This document shows positions 1 to 12,399 of a stretch of 64,000 nt of DNA, one piece after another (positions within the stretch are counted from its first letter, which is position 1; every line of letters starts with the position of its first letter). Position numbers and translations under genes: made by a program. A model generated the notes under the pieces. The model had not been told where the DNA came from, did not search any database, and saw only the letters and a program-made list of their open reading frames with translations. The DNA is taken from the NCBI RefSeq assembly GCF_000003855.2, contig NW_003101676.1, positions 2,862,796 through 2,926,795 of the forward strand, in the 5' to 3' direction. The DNA is from Blastomyces gilchristii SLH14081 (taxonomy: Eukaryota; Ascomycota; Eurotiomycetes; Onygenales; Ajellomycetaceae).

Positions 1-1890
1 TAAAACTGAAACAGTAAATTAATCACATATTTCAACTGAGTTCACTTCATATCAGAAAGTTTCAATATCTGAATCTTTTTCTGATCAGAGTGTTGCATTC
101 AATGATCAATCATCTGATATAATTAAAGAGTCTGAATAGTTATCTTATATATTGAACTTTACTGTGTTCTAACATTCTGTATCATATTCAGTGATGTGAC
201 TGATTTATTTATTTATTAAATATAATGAAATCATTGTTATTATTTAGAGAAGATACAAATTGTATTAGCAATGTTTCAAATCTGTGATATTTAAATTATT
301 AGTCAATCTATTTAAAATTAACAGTAGTATTATCAAAAAGCATTACTAAAAAGTAATATTAAAAAGTGTTATTAAAAAACATTATCTTTTGCAAAGTGAA
401 TGTAAAAGTTACTTAAGTAATCACTTTCATCTCATTCTTATCTCAAGAATCAGTCATCTCATTATTCTTCATCTCAATATTAAGATTCTTTATCAGTATT
501 TGCATCACAAGTTAAATCACATGAGTAATACAGAGAATATGACCTTGTTTATTATTTCAGAAATGCAAAGTTAATTTTTACTCTAAGCTCTTCACTATAG
601 TATAGTTATTCACAGCATTATCAGTTGTAATTGTAAGAAGACTGAGACTAATATCTTAATAGTCATTTTTAATCACAGTCATTAATATCTCTGTTATATA
701 ATTCTCAGTATGACTACTGATCAATGATTCAAATTCAATTAATGTCTCTTAATAAGTTCAGTTCTTATCAATATAATAACATATAACTCTTACAAATGTA
801 AGATTATTTATACTAGTTTATACATTCACTGTGAGAGACACTCTTCAATGATTCTTCAACTCTGATTCTAGATATTGTATATTAACTTTGTAGTATGTCT
901 CAAGATTAAACTGAAGACAGAATCAATGTAAAATATGAAGATTTGAATTAAGTATTTGAAGAAGTGTTCAGAATTCGGGGTTTTCAATTGATTGAAGAGA
1001 AAGATTCAGAGATATACATATACAAAGTAATTATTCATAGAAGTTATCAGATGAGAGTTGTGAAATCAGAGTACTGATATATGATTATTTTCACATGATT
1101 TTCTTCAAATTAGAAAGTTAGTGTTATCAAAAATTATTATCTGATAGAGTAACTTATCAGCTCAGTAGTAATTTTCTAATTATTTTTCTTTTATTGTCTG
1201 CATTCTGATAACTTCAGATGTCAGGAAATTTCTTCAGAGTTATGATCAGTTTATAATGAATATTTCTGAATGAAGTTATAGTGATTATAGTAGAGAGATA
1301 ACTCTTCAGTAATCTATAATACAATCTGTTGATAATTATTTCATAGTTTATCTCACTGTTTGTGTTGAGTTTTCTATAAATTTCATGGCCTGAAATCAGA
1401 TATAAAGAATGAAGTGATTATTCATTATAATTGAAAGAGAGTATTCTGTATTGAATTGTAAATAACATAGACTTTGTAATTCACAGTGATTTCTTAAAGA
1501 GTTTGTAGATCTTTAATAGAAGTAAAAGAAGTGAAAGAAGTAAATTCAGAAGATATGATAATGATTTAAGAAAGATGATAATTTATTTTCAATAACTGAT
1601 CACTGATGTGTGTAAGAAGAATTAATATAAGAGAAAATAATCTTGTTTCTTAGCTTAGTTATAATTTTAGTACTAACTCAGATTGAATATCATCAATGTA
1701 TAAAAGTAAATAAACAATCTTGATTAATCTCTGTCATATTTCTTGAAATATATTAATATTATAAAAGAGAGTGTTATCAAATTATATTATCAGATAATAT
1801 CATTAAAAATATATTAATATTGTGAATATCAATGTTGAAAAAATGTTGATACTTATACATTATAGTGATTTATGAATCATGATAGTTAAA

Positions 1891-1909
1891 TATATATATA
1901 TATATATAT
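1891..1909. repeat. (TA)n simple repeat
   Basis: An uninterrupted run of TA dinucleotides in gene-less AT-rich DNA. Confidence 0.9.
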
Positions 1910-2019
1910 CTTATTCCTGACTTGATTACAACTTGTACAATAATTTTTAAAAACTCAAAATTAATTTCAATTATTAATAATTATGAACTTATAACTAACT
2001 AATATAAAAAGAAAAAAAC

Positions 2020-2375
2020 TTTTTCTACTTATTATCTTTCTACTCTTTCTCATTCTTCTTATTATTCTTCATAATTCACTTCTCATTCTTCTTCTTCTTC
2101 TTCTTCTTCTCATCTGAGATGATAATCATCTCAAAATCTCTCTCTGCTGTCTTCTCAGAGAAGGGTTCTTACTGCTCTCTTTCAGTCAGATTAATCTATA
2201 CCTCAAAATCCTGCATTTTCTAATCTGCTGTCTCAGGTTCCATCTCAGTGATAAGCAGATTGATATACTCAGAGAGCAGGGCTGTCTTCTCAATATTCTG
2301 AATCATAGAGTGCATTTGAGACCTGAACAAGACCTCAATTCTCTTCTTCTCTGTCAGCTTCTGCTAATCAATTAG
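2020..2375 (-). pseudogene. Degenerate coding-like relic with acidic/lysine-rich C-terminus
   Basis: On the minus strand one frame reads for about 115 codons with only a handful of stops. It contains coherent stretches such as IEVLFRSQMHSMIQNIEKTA and LLSEYINLLITEMEPETAD, then an acidic segment and a run of lysines encoded by the (CTT)n tract. Amphipathic helices followed by a charged tail resemble the C-terminus of some fungal DDE transposases, but that is a guess: no catalytic motif is visible. All starts are lost. It is best treated as the decayed 3' end of an unidentified gene or transposon. Confidence 0.3.
2087..2110. repeat. (CTT)n simple repeat
   Basis: A tandem CTT run inside the coding-like relic. 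On the minus strand it encodes a lysine run (AAG codons). Confidence 0.8.
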
Positions 2376-2901
2376 AGAACGGAAGTATTATCAAAAATTG
2401 TTATCTCTTAATAAATAAAAAACTTATCAGTTTTGACTTCTTTATCTCTCACTTTAACACTCTTTTAATCTTCTTCTATCACTGCTTATTTATAGTAACA
2501 CTCTTCTTCTCTCTCTCTCTCTTCATCTTAATCTTAAATTGTTCTCAGAACTTCTTCTAATCTCATCACTACTGTATGAGACTCTTCACTGTTTTCTTCT
2601 TTAATCTCTCACAGGCAGTGTTATCTGTATTATTTCTATACTTAGTTCAGTCTAAATCTATCAGAAGTATTACTTAAAATCATTATCATTCTACTTTCTT
2701 ATGAAGTCTCTTTAAGATATTATAATATGTCTTGTGATCTGTCTCTTCTCACTTGAACATCTTCTTCTTCTCTTTCTTCAATCTGTGACAGTGCTCACAC
2801 ACCTTAGTGATTCACAGAACTGCAGAATATTTGAAGAGAGATGACATAATTGATTTCAGTGAGTATTGAAAAGAAGTAAAGGTAGAAGAGACAGTCAGAA
2901 A

Positions 2902-2999
2902 TGATATAATGATAATGATGATGATAATAATAATAATGATAATAATAGTGATGATAGTGATGATGATGATAATAATAATAATGATAATAATGATAATGA
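2902..2999. repeat. (GAT/AAT)n imperfect microsatellite
   Basis: About 100 bp of mixed GAT and AAT trinucleotide units. It could be the eroded tail of a retroposon, since the SINE-like elements of this window end in (AAT)n, but no flanking duplication was found. Confidence 0.7.
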
Positions 3000-3373
3000 A
3001 AGAGAAAGTGTATTGAAATATATTACTGACTTATCAAATATAAAGAGACTTAAAGAAAATATTAACAGCTTTCAGCAATGTATAGAAACAGCTACAGTGT
3101 TGTATAGCAATATCATCTTCATTCAATACATGCACTGTTGATATTCTTTGTATACAGTTATCATATAATCTGTATCAGAGATACATGCAGAAAACAGATC
3201 TTTATTACTAGAGTAAATGATTGCAGCAATTCTCTATTTTTTATATTATAAAGATAAGTTATTCTTATTTCTTTCTTCTCTCTTTTCTCTTCTTCAATCA
3301 ATCACTAATTTCAAGCTGATATGAAAACTATTAAAACACTCTCAGAAACTCTCAAATTAAAGAGTATAAACTA

Positions 3374-3560
3374 CTGCAATTTGTAAACAGTTTTTGTATT
3401 CTGGGCTGGAATTTTCTGATTTTGCATATCTGAAATTGATGAATGTATAATAGTTAACTTTACTGACATAGGAAAAACCCTGAGAACTAAAAGTTCTCAG
3501 GTAGATGTCATAGTCTCTGACTGCATACATCTATAATTGAAGAATAATAATAATAATAAT
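3374..3560 (+). mobile_element. SINE-1, 5'-truncated copy
   Basis: This 187-bp segment matches the last part of the full-length SINE-1 at 31609-32685 (from about 32497 onward) and ends in an (AAT)n tail. It is flanked by a perfect 15-bp duplication, AAAGAGTATAAACTA, at 3359-3373 and 3561-3575. A 5' truncation, a microsatellite tail and a long TSD are the classic signature of target-primed reverse transcription by a LINE-type machinery. It contains a short hairpin (3480-3500: stem CTGAGAAC/GTTCTCAG, loop TAAAA). Confidence 0.85.
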
Positions 3561-3575
3561 AAAGAGTATAAACTA

Positions 3576-3987
3576 ATTAAATTTCAAATGCAGAAGAAAT
3601 CAAATTATCTTCTACAGATTCAATTATTCATTTCCTCTTAAATAAAACAGTAGTCACATCCCCCTTTCCTCTCAATCAAATGAAACATGGCCTGTGAAAA
3701 GTGAGTACCACGCCAGACTATAATGATCAACACAGCCTCAGCACACAGAACTGCATATACACAGTGTGTGCTGAACTGAGAGACTGCATGAGTTGTAAAT
3801 CAGCAGCAGCATCTCAGAGAGAGTCATGCAGTGTGAGAAAGCTATAACTCTCAGTCATGTGTGCAGAGAATGAATCACTGCAGTAAGTACATATGTATTA
3901 AAGTAATGCTTTTTAATAACACTCAGTCTCTAATATGATGAAAATAGAGTCTCTTCATGAGATTCATTTTTACCAGAAGTCAGAGAA
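3576..3987. other. AT-rich spacer before element A
   Basis: I see no gene here. The stretch around 3650-3800 is slightly less AT-rich but carries no recognisable ORF or repeat. It ends with GAGAA (3983-3987), the left target-site duplication of element A. Confidence 0.6.
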
Positions 3988-4320
3988 TGTAAGAGGCCTA
4001 CGCCGAATAGATCAGTATAATATTGATAGGTCTTATATAACAAAGATAAAAACATTAAAGAAGGAAAGAAAGAGAAAGTGCGAGAATCAGTGATTAAGAT
4101 GAATATTTATACATGTATGTGATGGCGTACGCGGTGGAGCTTCAGAGTGGAAGAATATACACGCGTTTGTAGCAGCTGAAAATCAGTGATTGAGAATGGC
4201 TGAGAATTGAAGCATATGTTACACGTGTTTGTAGCAGCTGAGAATCAGTGATCAGAAATGAAAGAATCTATGAAGTGTAATAAAATAGTCTATATGATTG
4301 ATCAGGCGCAGTCTGCCACA
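3988..4320 (-). repeat. LTR of element A (downstream, 3' LTR on minus strand)
   Basis: A 333-bp repeat matching 16659-16991, with TGT...ACA ends. Just inside it (from 4321) lies a pyrimidine-rich tract, TTAATCTCTCTCTTTC, which on the minus strand is a polypurine tract adjoining the LTR, as expected for plus-strand priming. This copy is more heavily mutated than the other LTR: most CpGs present in the partner read TpG or CpA here. Confidence 0.93.
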
Positions 4321-4399
4321 TTAATCTCTCTCTTTCAGAAGCAGTTCTCATCAGTCAAGAGCTGTTGTTTCAGATAATATGAAACTCAGAGTTCAGATC

Positions 4400-7172
4400 A
4401 GTTGATCATAGCTGACTTATTTCATGAGATATTATCAGCTGCAGCTGTGAGATCTCTTATCAAGAATATTCTCAATCTCTCACTCAAGCTCATTATCTTC
4501 TTCTATGATGTCTGGTGACTGTCAGTCAGAAGTCAGTTGAGAAGAGAATGAATTGATAATAGTGCAGCAGAGCAAGCTTGTGTGAAATACATTATGAATC
4601 TCTGATAGTGTGTCAAGATAGTAGTTATGACTATCTAGAACTTCTATCACTTTATACCTAGTGTGACAGTAATCTAGTATATGAGATGAATGTGTGATTT
4701 GTATATTCTTAAGATTTAATCATATCAGATCTTCTATCTTATATTATTCAGTGAGGTCTTAGTGAATATTGATTTGATTCTCTTGACCTTGTTTCACAGT
4801 TATCATGAAGACCTCTGCTCAATCATAAGCATCTCAGAGCTTCATTACTATATTATCAGTGATTTGAATCAGACTGTGAGAGTTCAGTGTGAACTGTGTG
4901 ATCTCTAGAAGATTCAACACTTTCATGTGATATTTATATGTAAGAAAGAACAGACTTACATCTGTTAAAACAGCATCTTGACTGTTGATAGTGACCTCTG
5001 TGTGTAGAAGAAGATCATGTCAATCATCTTATAAGTAATTGCAGAACTGATAAAGATAATTCTTTATAGTCTGAATTATCTGTTCTGATGCATTATCAGT
5101 CTCAGAGTGATAGACAGTTGACAGACAGTGTATAATCTTGAGAACTTGACAGATTCTAGTTTAGAGAGTACTCATGAATTGACAGTTCTGATCTGATACT
5201 ATGAATCTCAGCAATTCATACATTCAATAGAACAGACTCTGTAGAAAAGCTTCAGTAACTTGTTCAGTATTCATCTTATTACAAGATTTCAATATTATAT
5301 CTTTACTCAATCAATTCACAATGATCAGAATGTTTCTACAACTCTTGCTCTTAGATAGATTAATAGTGAAGTCAATTACTATATCTCATTAGATTCTATC
5401 AGAAATATTGAGTGATTTCAGTAGATCTTTTCTACAGTTCTTTCATAAGATAATAGAAGAATAGTAGTTGCAGTTTCAGACAAAGTATCTGATGCTGTTT
5501 AATATCTCAGACTAATAGAATTCTCAGAAGATTATTTTATACAGTTGTTTACAGTCTGAATAATCAGTTATATATAAATCATGCATCTCTTGCATTATCT
5601 GAGTGTGTAAGAGTTCAGAGTGAGAGACTCAGCATTATTCACAGAATTGTAGAGTGTTATTATCATTGATTGAACATTCTGAGATGTCAGTTCTTACATA
5701 TAATTCTGAAGAAAATCAAGATGCTTCTTGTTATACTGCTTCAGTGAGTGCTTAAAGAAGTTCATCAGTTTAAGCTGCTGTATATCATAGCTCATCTAAT
5801 GTAGATTCAGAAGAAGTTAAGATATCAGTGATAGTTCTAATCAGAGAAGCATGTATAGTGCTGTGAGCTGTTTCATCTTGATTAACTAGTATCTTCAGAT
5901 TCAAGAGCTGATGCTCTTGATTTATTCAGTGAGTATCTATTACATCAGATAATATATTCTGCTCTTATTATGAGAGAGCATCTATTATCAAGTTCTGACT
6001 GCTAGAACAGTAGTGTATTGTAAAATGAAAGTAGCTTAAGAACTCAGATCATTATATCTATCATTTGATAAGTTTACAGATACTTGTAAAGTATTTGAGA
6101 TTTTTATAATTTATAACTATCTCAAATTCAGAGATACTTCAGAGTTCAGAGTCTCATTCTTCTAAACAGTGTATAATAATGAGAAGTTTCTTATCATAGA
6201 TCTCATAATTGCATTCAACAGGACTCAGTTTCTTAGATATGAAGATATATAATTATAGAATATCTTCATCATTATATTACAATATTACTTCTTCTATCAT
6301 ATAGTTAGAGAAATCAGCTTTAACAACTGTCTCATAATCAGAATTAAATATTATTAGTAGAGAGATATTAATGAACATCTTCTTTATCTATATAAATGCA
6401 GCTTCAGTATCTGCTGATCATTGAAATACTAAGTCTTTCTTAGTGAGATCTGTAAGTGATCTCATAATATCTGAGAAGTTTTGTATAAATTACTGATAGA
6501 AGTTAGTAAATCTGATGAAGCTTCATACATCTTTCACAGTACATGAAGCTTCTCATTCAAGGGTGACAGAGACTTTCTCAGAATTTATTCAAATCTTCTT
6601 ATCAGCTTCTATAATAAAACTCAGATACTTGATACTCTTGACTTCAAAATCACACTTATCAATATCTATTAATAGTTCTGCTTCTTATAGCTGTTGTAAT
6701 ATCTTTCACACATGTTCTTGATATTCTTTTCTGAATTCATCAGTGAAGATGAGAATGTTATCTAAATAAGCAGATATAAACTTATCAAGAAAATCTCAGA
6801 GTACTCAGTTAATATACTTCTGAAATGTACTGAGAGCATTAGTCAGTTCAAAGAGTGTGACTATTCATTTAAAGAGATTATAACATGTTCAGAATACTGT
6901 AAGTCATTCATCTTCTTCAGTAATACAAATCTTATAAAATGCAGTGATAATATCTAGTTTTATAAATTATTGAGCTCATCTGATCTGTACTAGGATTTTA
7001 TTGATGAGAGATAAGAGATATTAATCTTTCTTTGTCAATCTGTTCAGATCTCAGTAGTTTACACAGAATCAGAGTTCTTCATCTAATTTCTTTACAAAGA
7101 GAATAGAGGCTGCAGTGAAAGAGTTGCTAATGTGTATAAATTCTTTATTTAACAGATCATTGAGTGTCTTTC
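4400..7172 (-). pseudogene. Element A pol, 3' part: RT C-terminal half, RNase H, integrase (broken)
   Basis: Reading the minus strand from 7172 downward gives degraded Ty3/Gypsy reverse transcriptase. It includes a VNY-DLN segment and the catalytic YxDD equivalent YLDN (6757-6768, followed by ILIFTDEF). An RNase H-like entry (ETVVKADFSNYM, near 6.3 kb) follows, then integrase. The integrase catalytic-Glu region is visible at about 5060-5125 as STVYHSETDNASEQ and IKNYLYQF, the counterpart of the usual HPQTDGQTE...LEQYL motif. Many TGA/TAG/TAA codons interrupt every domain. The RT N-terminal half continues at 14427 beyond nested element B. Confidence 0.85.
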
Positions 7173-7430
7173 TGTAAGAAATCCCGCTTCTCGCGAATCC
7201 TTTATCTCTATTCCTATCTCTCATGTAATCAATAGGGCTAGCGGCCCTTGGCTACACACAACTATATAGACTGGAGTTTATGAATACTATTCACAACTCA
7301 GCTTGAATACTATTATACATTTGATCTCTACATTTTATCTTTCTACTGTGAATACTTCTAGTAGTTAACAGTACATATCACATCAAGCTGCAAACACTCA
7401 AATAATCATCTGCAAGCACTTATTCTTACA
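7173..7430 (+). repeat. 5' LTR of element B
   Basis: A 258-bp LTR with perfect TGTAAGAA/TTCTTACA inverted ends. It matches 14164-14421 directly and 33511-33768 and 40893-41150 in reverse orientation. Confidence 0.95.
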
Positions 7431-7699
7431 TTTCAAGCTTAGTCAGTCAGCAATCACCTGTTATAACTGAAAGAACTAGAAACTCACATGCTTCAATCTC
7501 TGTGAACTCTACTACAGACACTCAGAAACAGCTATCTGAATCATGAATAGTCTTTATGACAGAAGTCTCAGAGAACTTATCAATCACTCATAGAATATCA
7601 TTCTCTGCATCTGTGACAGAGAAACTCTCTGAACTCATGAATAAATCAATCTTAGTGAAGAACATTCTTGAGCATCTTCTGTGAAATCAAGCTATTTTT

Positions 7700-8640
7700 C
7701 TACAAGAAATGCTTACTGTCTGTAAACACTCTTGAACTGAGTCTCTAGACATGATCTTCAGAAACACCTGTGAACTGAAAAGAAACTTTCTTAAGCTGTA
7801 ATCACTTAAGATCACTTATTGAATCACAATCTATAAAAGCTTTTACAAGTTTTTATTTGAAATTGACTTACAAGCTCAGCTGTGTGATATAAAAGATGAA
7901 GAAGCTGTCATCTATGCAATGACAGGCCTCTATTACACTGAAGTCAAGAACTAGCTGAATTATCTAGAGAATGATTATAAGAGATCTCACTGATCTGTTC
8001 TCAAGATCTATCTAGAGAATAAGTTGAGAGACTTCATAAGTTAAACAGAGAACATCTGAGCTATGATCATCAATATTAGAAAAAGAGATAAGAAATCTGA
8101 TGAAGACTACTCACAGTGCTTCATGAAATTGTGATGTAAATTGAGATATGTGAAAACAGAGTTCTGAAACAAGACCTGAATGATGATGTTTGTAAAGAGA
8201 CTGAATAAAGATATATAGAATAAGCTTATTAAGCAAGACTCTAAGCTCTTGACTCTGAAGAAACTGATGACTCTCATTCACTGCTTACAGATCACTGTGA
8301 GAGTCACAGATCTATGAAGAGTGAATCACTGATCAGCTCTGTAAGACTCAGAACAACAGAGAACAGATTTACTAGAAAAAGATGATAAGATACAGAGAGA
8401 TTTATGTCTGACTGCTGAGCAGAGAGAGAGAGCTTTATAAACTTCTGTGAACAGAGTGTATAATAGAGAGATTAAGAAAAAGAGACTCTGCTTCATCTGT
8501 TCTAAATCAGAACATCTTCATGCAAACTGTCTGAACAAATCAAAATAGAAATTTGAGAAATCACAGACAGAGTCAGTAACAGCCTTCTTAAAAGTCTTGA
8601 AGCTGACATTTGAATCTGTTACTTTCTCAATGAAAATGCT
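7700..8640 (+). pseudogene. Element B gag with CCHC zinc knuckle (broken)
   Basis: A degraded gag region. The key landmark is a CX2CX4HX4C zinc knuckle at 8489-8530 (CFICSKSEHLHANC), the RNA-binding motif of retrotransposon nucleocapsids. Upstream frames show charged, helix-rich gag-like text with many in-frame TGA codons. No usable start codon can be chosen. Confidence 0.8.
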
Positions 8641-8649
8641 TACTTGTGA

Positions 8650-11600
8650 AGAGAGACTGTGCTGTGATACTGCTGCTCTGTAAGTATGAAAAGCATTGAT
8701 GAACTCAGGATCTCAGGTCACTGTAGTGTTTCTAAAGCTCACAGAGTAAATGAGATGAAAGATGAAAACTGAGAACCTGCTCTTGTAATAAGCAGAGTAT
8801 GAGAACTCAGATCTGAGAACTGAGAGACTTATAAAAATCATCTTTGAATTGCAAGATCTCTCTGAAATCTGAAGAAGATTTGCAGAAACTGTGATTATTA
8901 TAAATATCACAGATGACATGTACTTGAGACTTGTATGACTTCAAAGACACAATTCACACATAGCTGTCTGTGAGTCAGGTTTATACTTCTGATCAGTGTT
9001 GACAGACTCACTTATAAAGATAGAATCAGTTAATACTACAGAGTTAATTAGAGAAGACAAGCTCATCTATATAATAACTTTATAAGTGTCTGAGAATCTT
9101 GCAGTCATGAAAACTGAGCTTCAGATATCAGAGAAATACTGAGATCTTACAGAGATATTCAGCCTAGTAAAGACAGCTGAGCTTTCTTCTCACTGTAAGA
9201 AGAATCTGATAATAGATTTAGTAGAAGAGTAGAAACCCTTCTGAGAATTAATCTATAAGCTCTTTCATTATAAGACAGAGGTTTTACAGATCTATGTGAA
9301 GAAGAATCTGAAGAATGACTTTATCTGATCTTCACAGGCCTCTGTGAGAGCCTCTGTGATGTTTGTGAAGAAGAAGAATGAAGATCTCAGATTGTGTGTA
9401 GACTACTGTGATCTGAACTTCAAGATAATAAAGAGCTGCTATTCTCTGTCTCTGATTGAGAATGTGATCAACTGTCTCATGAGAGCTGTCATATTCATAT
9501 AACTGAATATAATTAATGCATATACACAGCTGCAAATATAGTCTGAGAATAAATAAAAGACTGTCTTTAGAACTGCACTGAGATTATTTGAATATCTAGT
9601 AATATCTTTTGATCTGACTAATATCTCTGTGATATTTCAGTCTTTTATTAATAAAACACTTCATGCATATCTGAATGTCTTTGTGATAATATATCTGAAT
9701 GATGTGATAGTGTACTCTGTGAAGAAGAAAGAACACACTGAGTATGTGCAAAGTATATTAAAGGTCTTAGATGAGACAGAACTGTATATTAAGCTTGTAA
9801 AGTATAACTTCAGTGTCTGCTGAATTAATTTCCTAGAATATATAATTATTACAGATAATATTCAGATGAAATCTTTATAAGTTGAGACTATTCTATCATG
9901 ACTGAAGTTAACTAGTATTTATGAGATTCAGATCTTTCTGAGCTTTGTGAATTTCTATAGACAGTTTATCTTTATATTCATGAGAATCTTCTTAGCTCTT
10001 ACAGACATGCTGAAGAATGAAAATAAGAAGAAGTCATTCTATGAACAGAGAATGAAAAGATTATTAAGAAGAGAGAACTGTGAGAACTTTCTTATCTCAG
10101 AAGCTCATAGAGTCTTTACAAGATTAAAACAGATATTCATGAATGTAGTGATACTGTTTCACTTTGATCTCTTACTCTTAATTAGATTGAAGACAGATGT
10201 CTTCTTCTTTGTAATTTCAGAAATAGTCTCACAACTACAGTTAAATAAGAACTGAGTTTCAGTGATCTTTTTCTCACAGAAGATGTAACTTATGAAGATT
10301 AACTATAACATTTATAATCAGAAGCTTCTTACAATAGTGAAATTCTTTCATCACTGATATCACTACTTTGAGAGTCTCATGACAGTGATTACTGTTAGAA
10401 CTGATCATGACAGCTTATAATAGTTTACTTCAATCAAGAAACTCTCACAGCAGCAGATTCACTGAGCTCAGAGACTGAGTGAGTTCTGATTCAAGATAGA
10501 ATATATTAAGGAAATTAAGAACTCAGCAGATGAATTCTCTTACAGATCAGACTATGTTAAGAAGATCAGAATAACAGACACAGAGAGACTAGAGAAGATA
10601 GAAAAGCTTCACAGAATACTTAAACTGAGTGTTATGAAGAGATTAACTGAAGAGTCTCTCAATTCCCTGTGAGAGAAGAAGAGAGAGAGAGAGAAGAAGC
10701 CTGTACAACTACTCTCTGTAACACTGAGAGTCAACACTCTGAGAATCTCTGTGAGAATTCTTGAAGAGAGTATCTATAATCTGAAGAGTTTGCAGACTTT
10801 GAGAAGTACTGTGAAAGATCTGATGTAAGAAGAAACAGAGTATAAGTCTTTATAAGATCTTCTATTCAGATTATCTGAACTACAACTGAAGAATGAATAT
10901 GCTCAGTATATTTGAAAACTGCTCACAGCAGAGATCAATCCTGCAGAAATAAAGAATTGAAGAGACTTAAATAATCTCTTGTGAAGAGAGAGTCAGATTT
11001 ATGTGCCTGTGAATGAGTTTCTATGTATAGAACTTATTAAAAGATATCATGACTCTTCTCTAGTAAGTTATTTTACAGATACTAGAACTCATGAGTTGTT
11101 TGTAAGAAAATACTTCTAACTGAAGATGTAAGAACTTGTGAAAAAGATAGTGAATTCTTATACTGTTTGTCAGAGTTTGTGAGTAGTGCAGTTCAGATTA
11201 TATGAAGAACTTACTCCTCTACTTATCTCACAGAAATCTTGAAAACAGCTAGAAATGAATGCTCTTATGAGCCTCTCTAAAAGCAAGAACATATATGATA
11301 CCTGCTTTGACAGTGTGCTAGTGATAGTGAATTACTTTATCAAGATGACATACTTTATACTCATCTGTAAGAACTTGAAGTCAAAGAATTTAACTTATAT
11401 CTTCATTCATGATGTGATCTGATTGTATGAATTGCCTGTGAACATTGTCTCAGATAGAGAATCAATCTTCACAGAAGAGTTCTGATCTGATCTGATAACT
11501 ATACTGAAGATCTTATAAGATCTAAGTACAGCTTTTTATCAACAGACAGATGATCAGACAGAATGTCTGATAAGTATATTAAAACAGTATCTGTAATACT

Positions 11601-12300
11601 TTATTAATTACAATCAGAATGACTGAGTGCATTGATTATCACTTATGAAGTTTGTATATAACAACTCAAAGCATGTTAGCATAGATAAAACCTTCTTTGA
11701 GATACTCACTGAGACTTATTCACAGATGATCTTAATAGACCTGCAAGAGTACACTATAGAGTGTGATGATGCTTATGAACAGGCTAAGAGAATTCAGAAG
11801 ATCTGAGAGAAAGTCTGTGAATTCTTGAGAAAGACTCAAGAGTATCAGAAGAGATACTATGACTTCAAGCATATTGCAAAGAGTTTTAAGAAAGATGATA
11901 GAGTCTGACTAAGTCTAGAAAATATCATCATGTGAAGATTGAGTAAGAAGCTGAATCTCTTGTGAACAGAGTCTTACAAGATTATGAAGAAAGTTAGCTC
12001 ACAGTTCTATAAATTGAAACTGTCATCTGAGTTGCAGATATACAATGTTTTTTATATCTCTTTGCTTCATAAATATAAGAAATTCTCAGAAGAGAACTCT
12101 GTGACTTATCACTCTGTTCACAAAGTATTAGAGAATGAAAGAGAATATCAGATTAAAGAGATTGTTGACTCAGAGAAGTGAGATTATGAGCTCTGATTCA
12201 AGGTTCAGTAGCAAGAGTATTCTGATAAGATAAATGAGTTCACTTAAGAATTATCTGAGTAGATAAGATATTTGTAGAAGCTGAGACATGACTTTCATAC
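8650..12300 (+). pseudogene. Element B pol: protease, RT, RNase H, integrase, chromodomain (broken)
   Basis: Retropepsin-like text (CDTAAL, the counterpart of the DTGA active site) lies near 8.67 kb. Reverse transcriptase spans about 9.3-9.95 kb, with LCVDYCDLNF and the catalytic tetrad YLND (9692-9703, canonical YxDD). RNase H follows near 10.2 kb. Integrase (about 10.9-11.9 kb) shows VIVNYFIKM, NIVSDRES (second Asp) and DDQTECLISILKQYL (catalytic Glu region). A C-terminal FYISLLHKY segment and an EYQIKEIVDSEK-type chromodomain end near 12.3 kb. The chromodomain places it among chromoviruses. Stops, mostly TGA, break every domain, although 60-100-codon open stretches remain (for example 9947-10255). 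Confidence 0.88.
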
Positions 12301-12399
12301 TGTGAATTCTGATAAGTCAGAATAATACAGTCTTCACTAAGAACCTGATTGTGATAAAGACATTAACACTGTTATTTATGAGCTCTAGTCTACAAGATG

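Larger units (their letters stand above)
1..3358. other. AT-rich, gene-less, CpG-depleted DNA (left edge)
   Basis: There is no credible gene here. The sequence is AT-rich, CpG is almost absent, and every frame is broken every few dozen codons, as in the recognised transposon remnants further right. It contains simple repeats and a coding-like relic, listed separately. Any transposon here is too decayed for me to name by eye. Confidence 0.7.
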
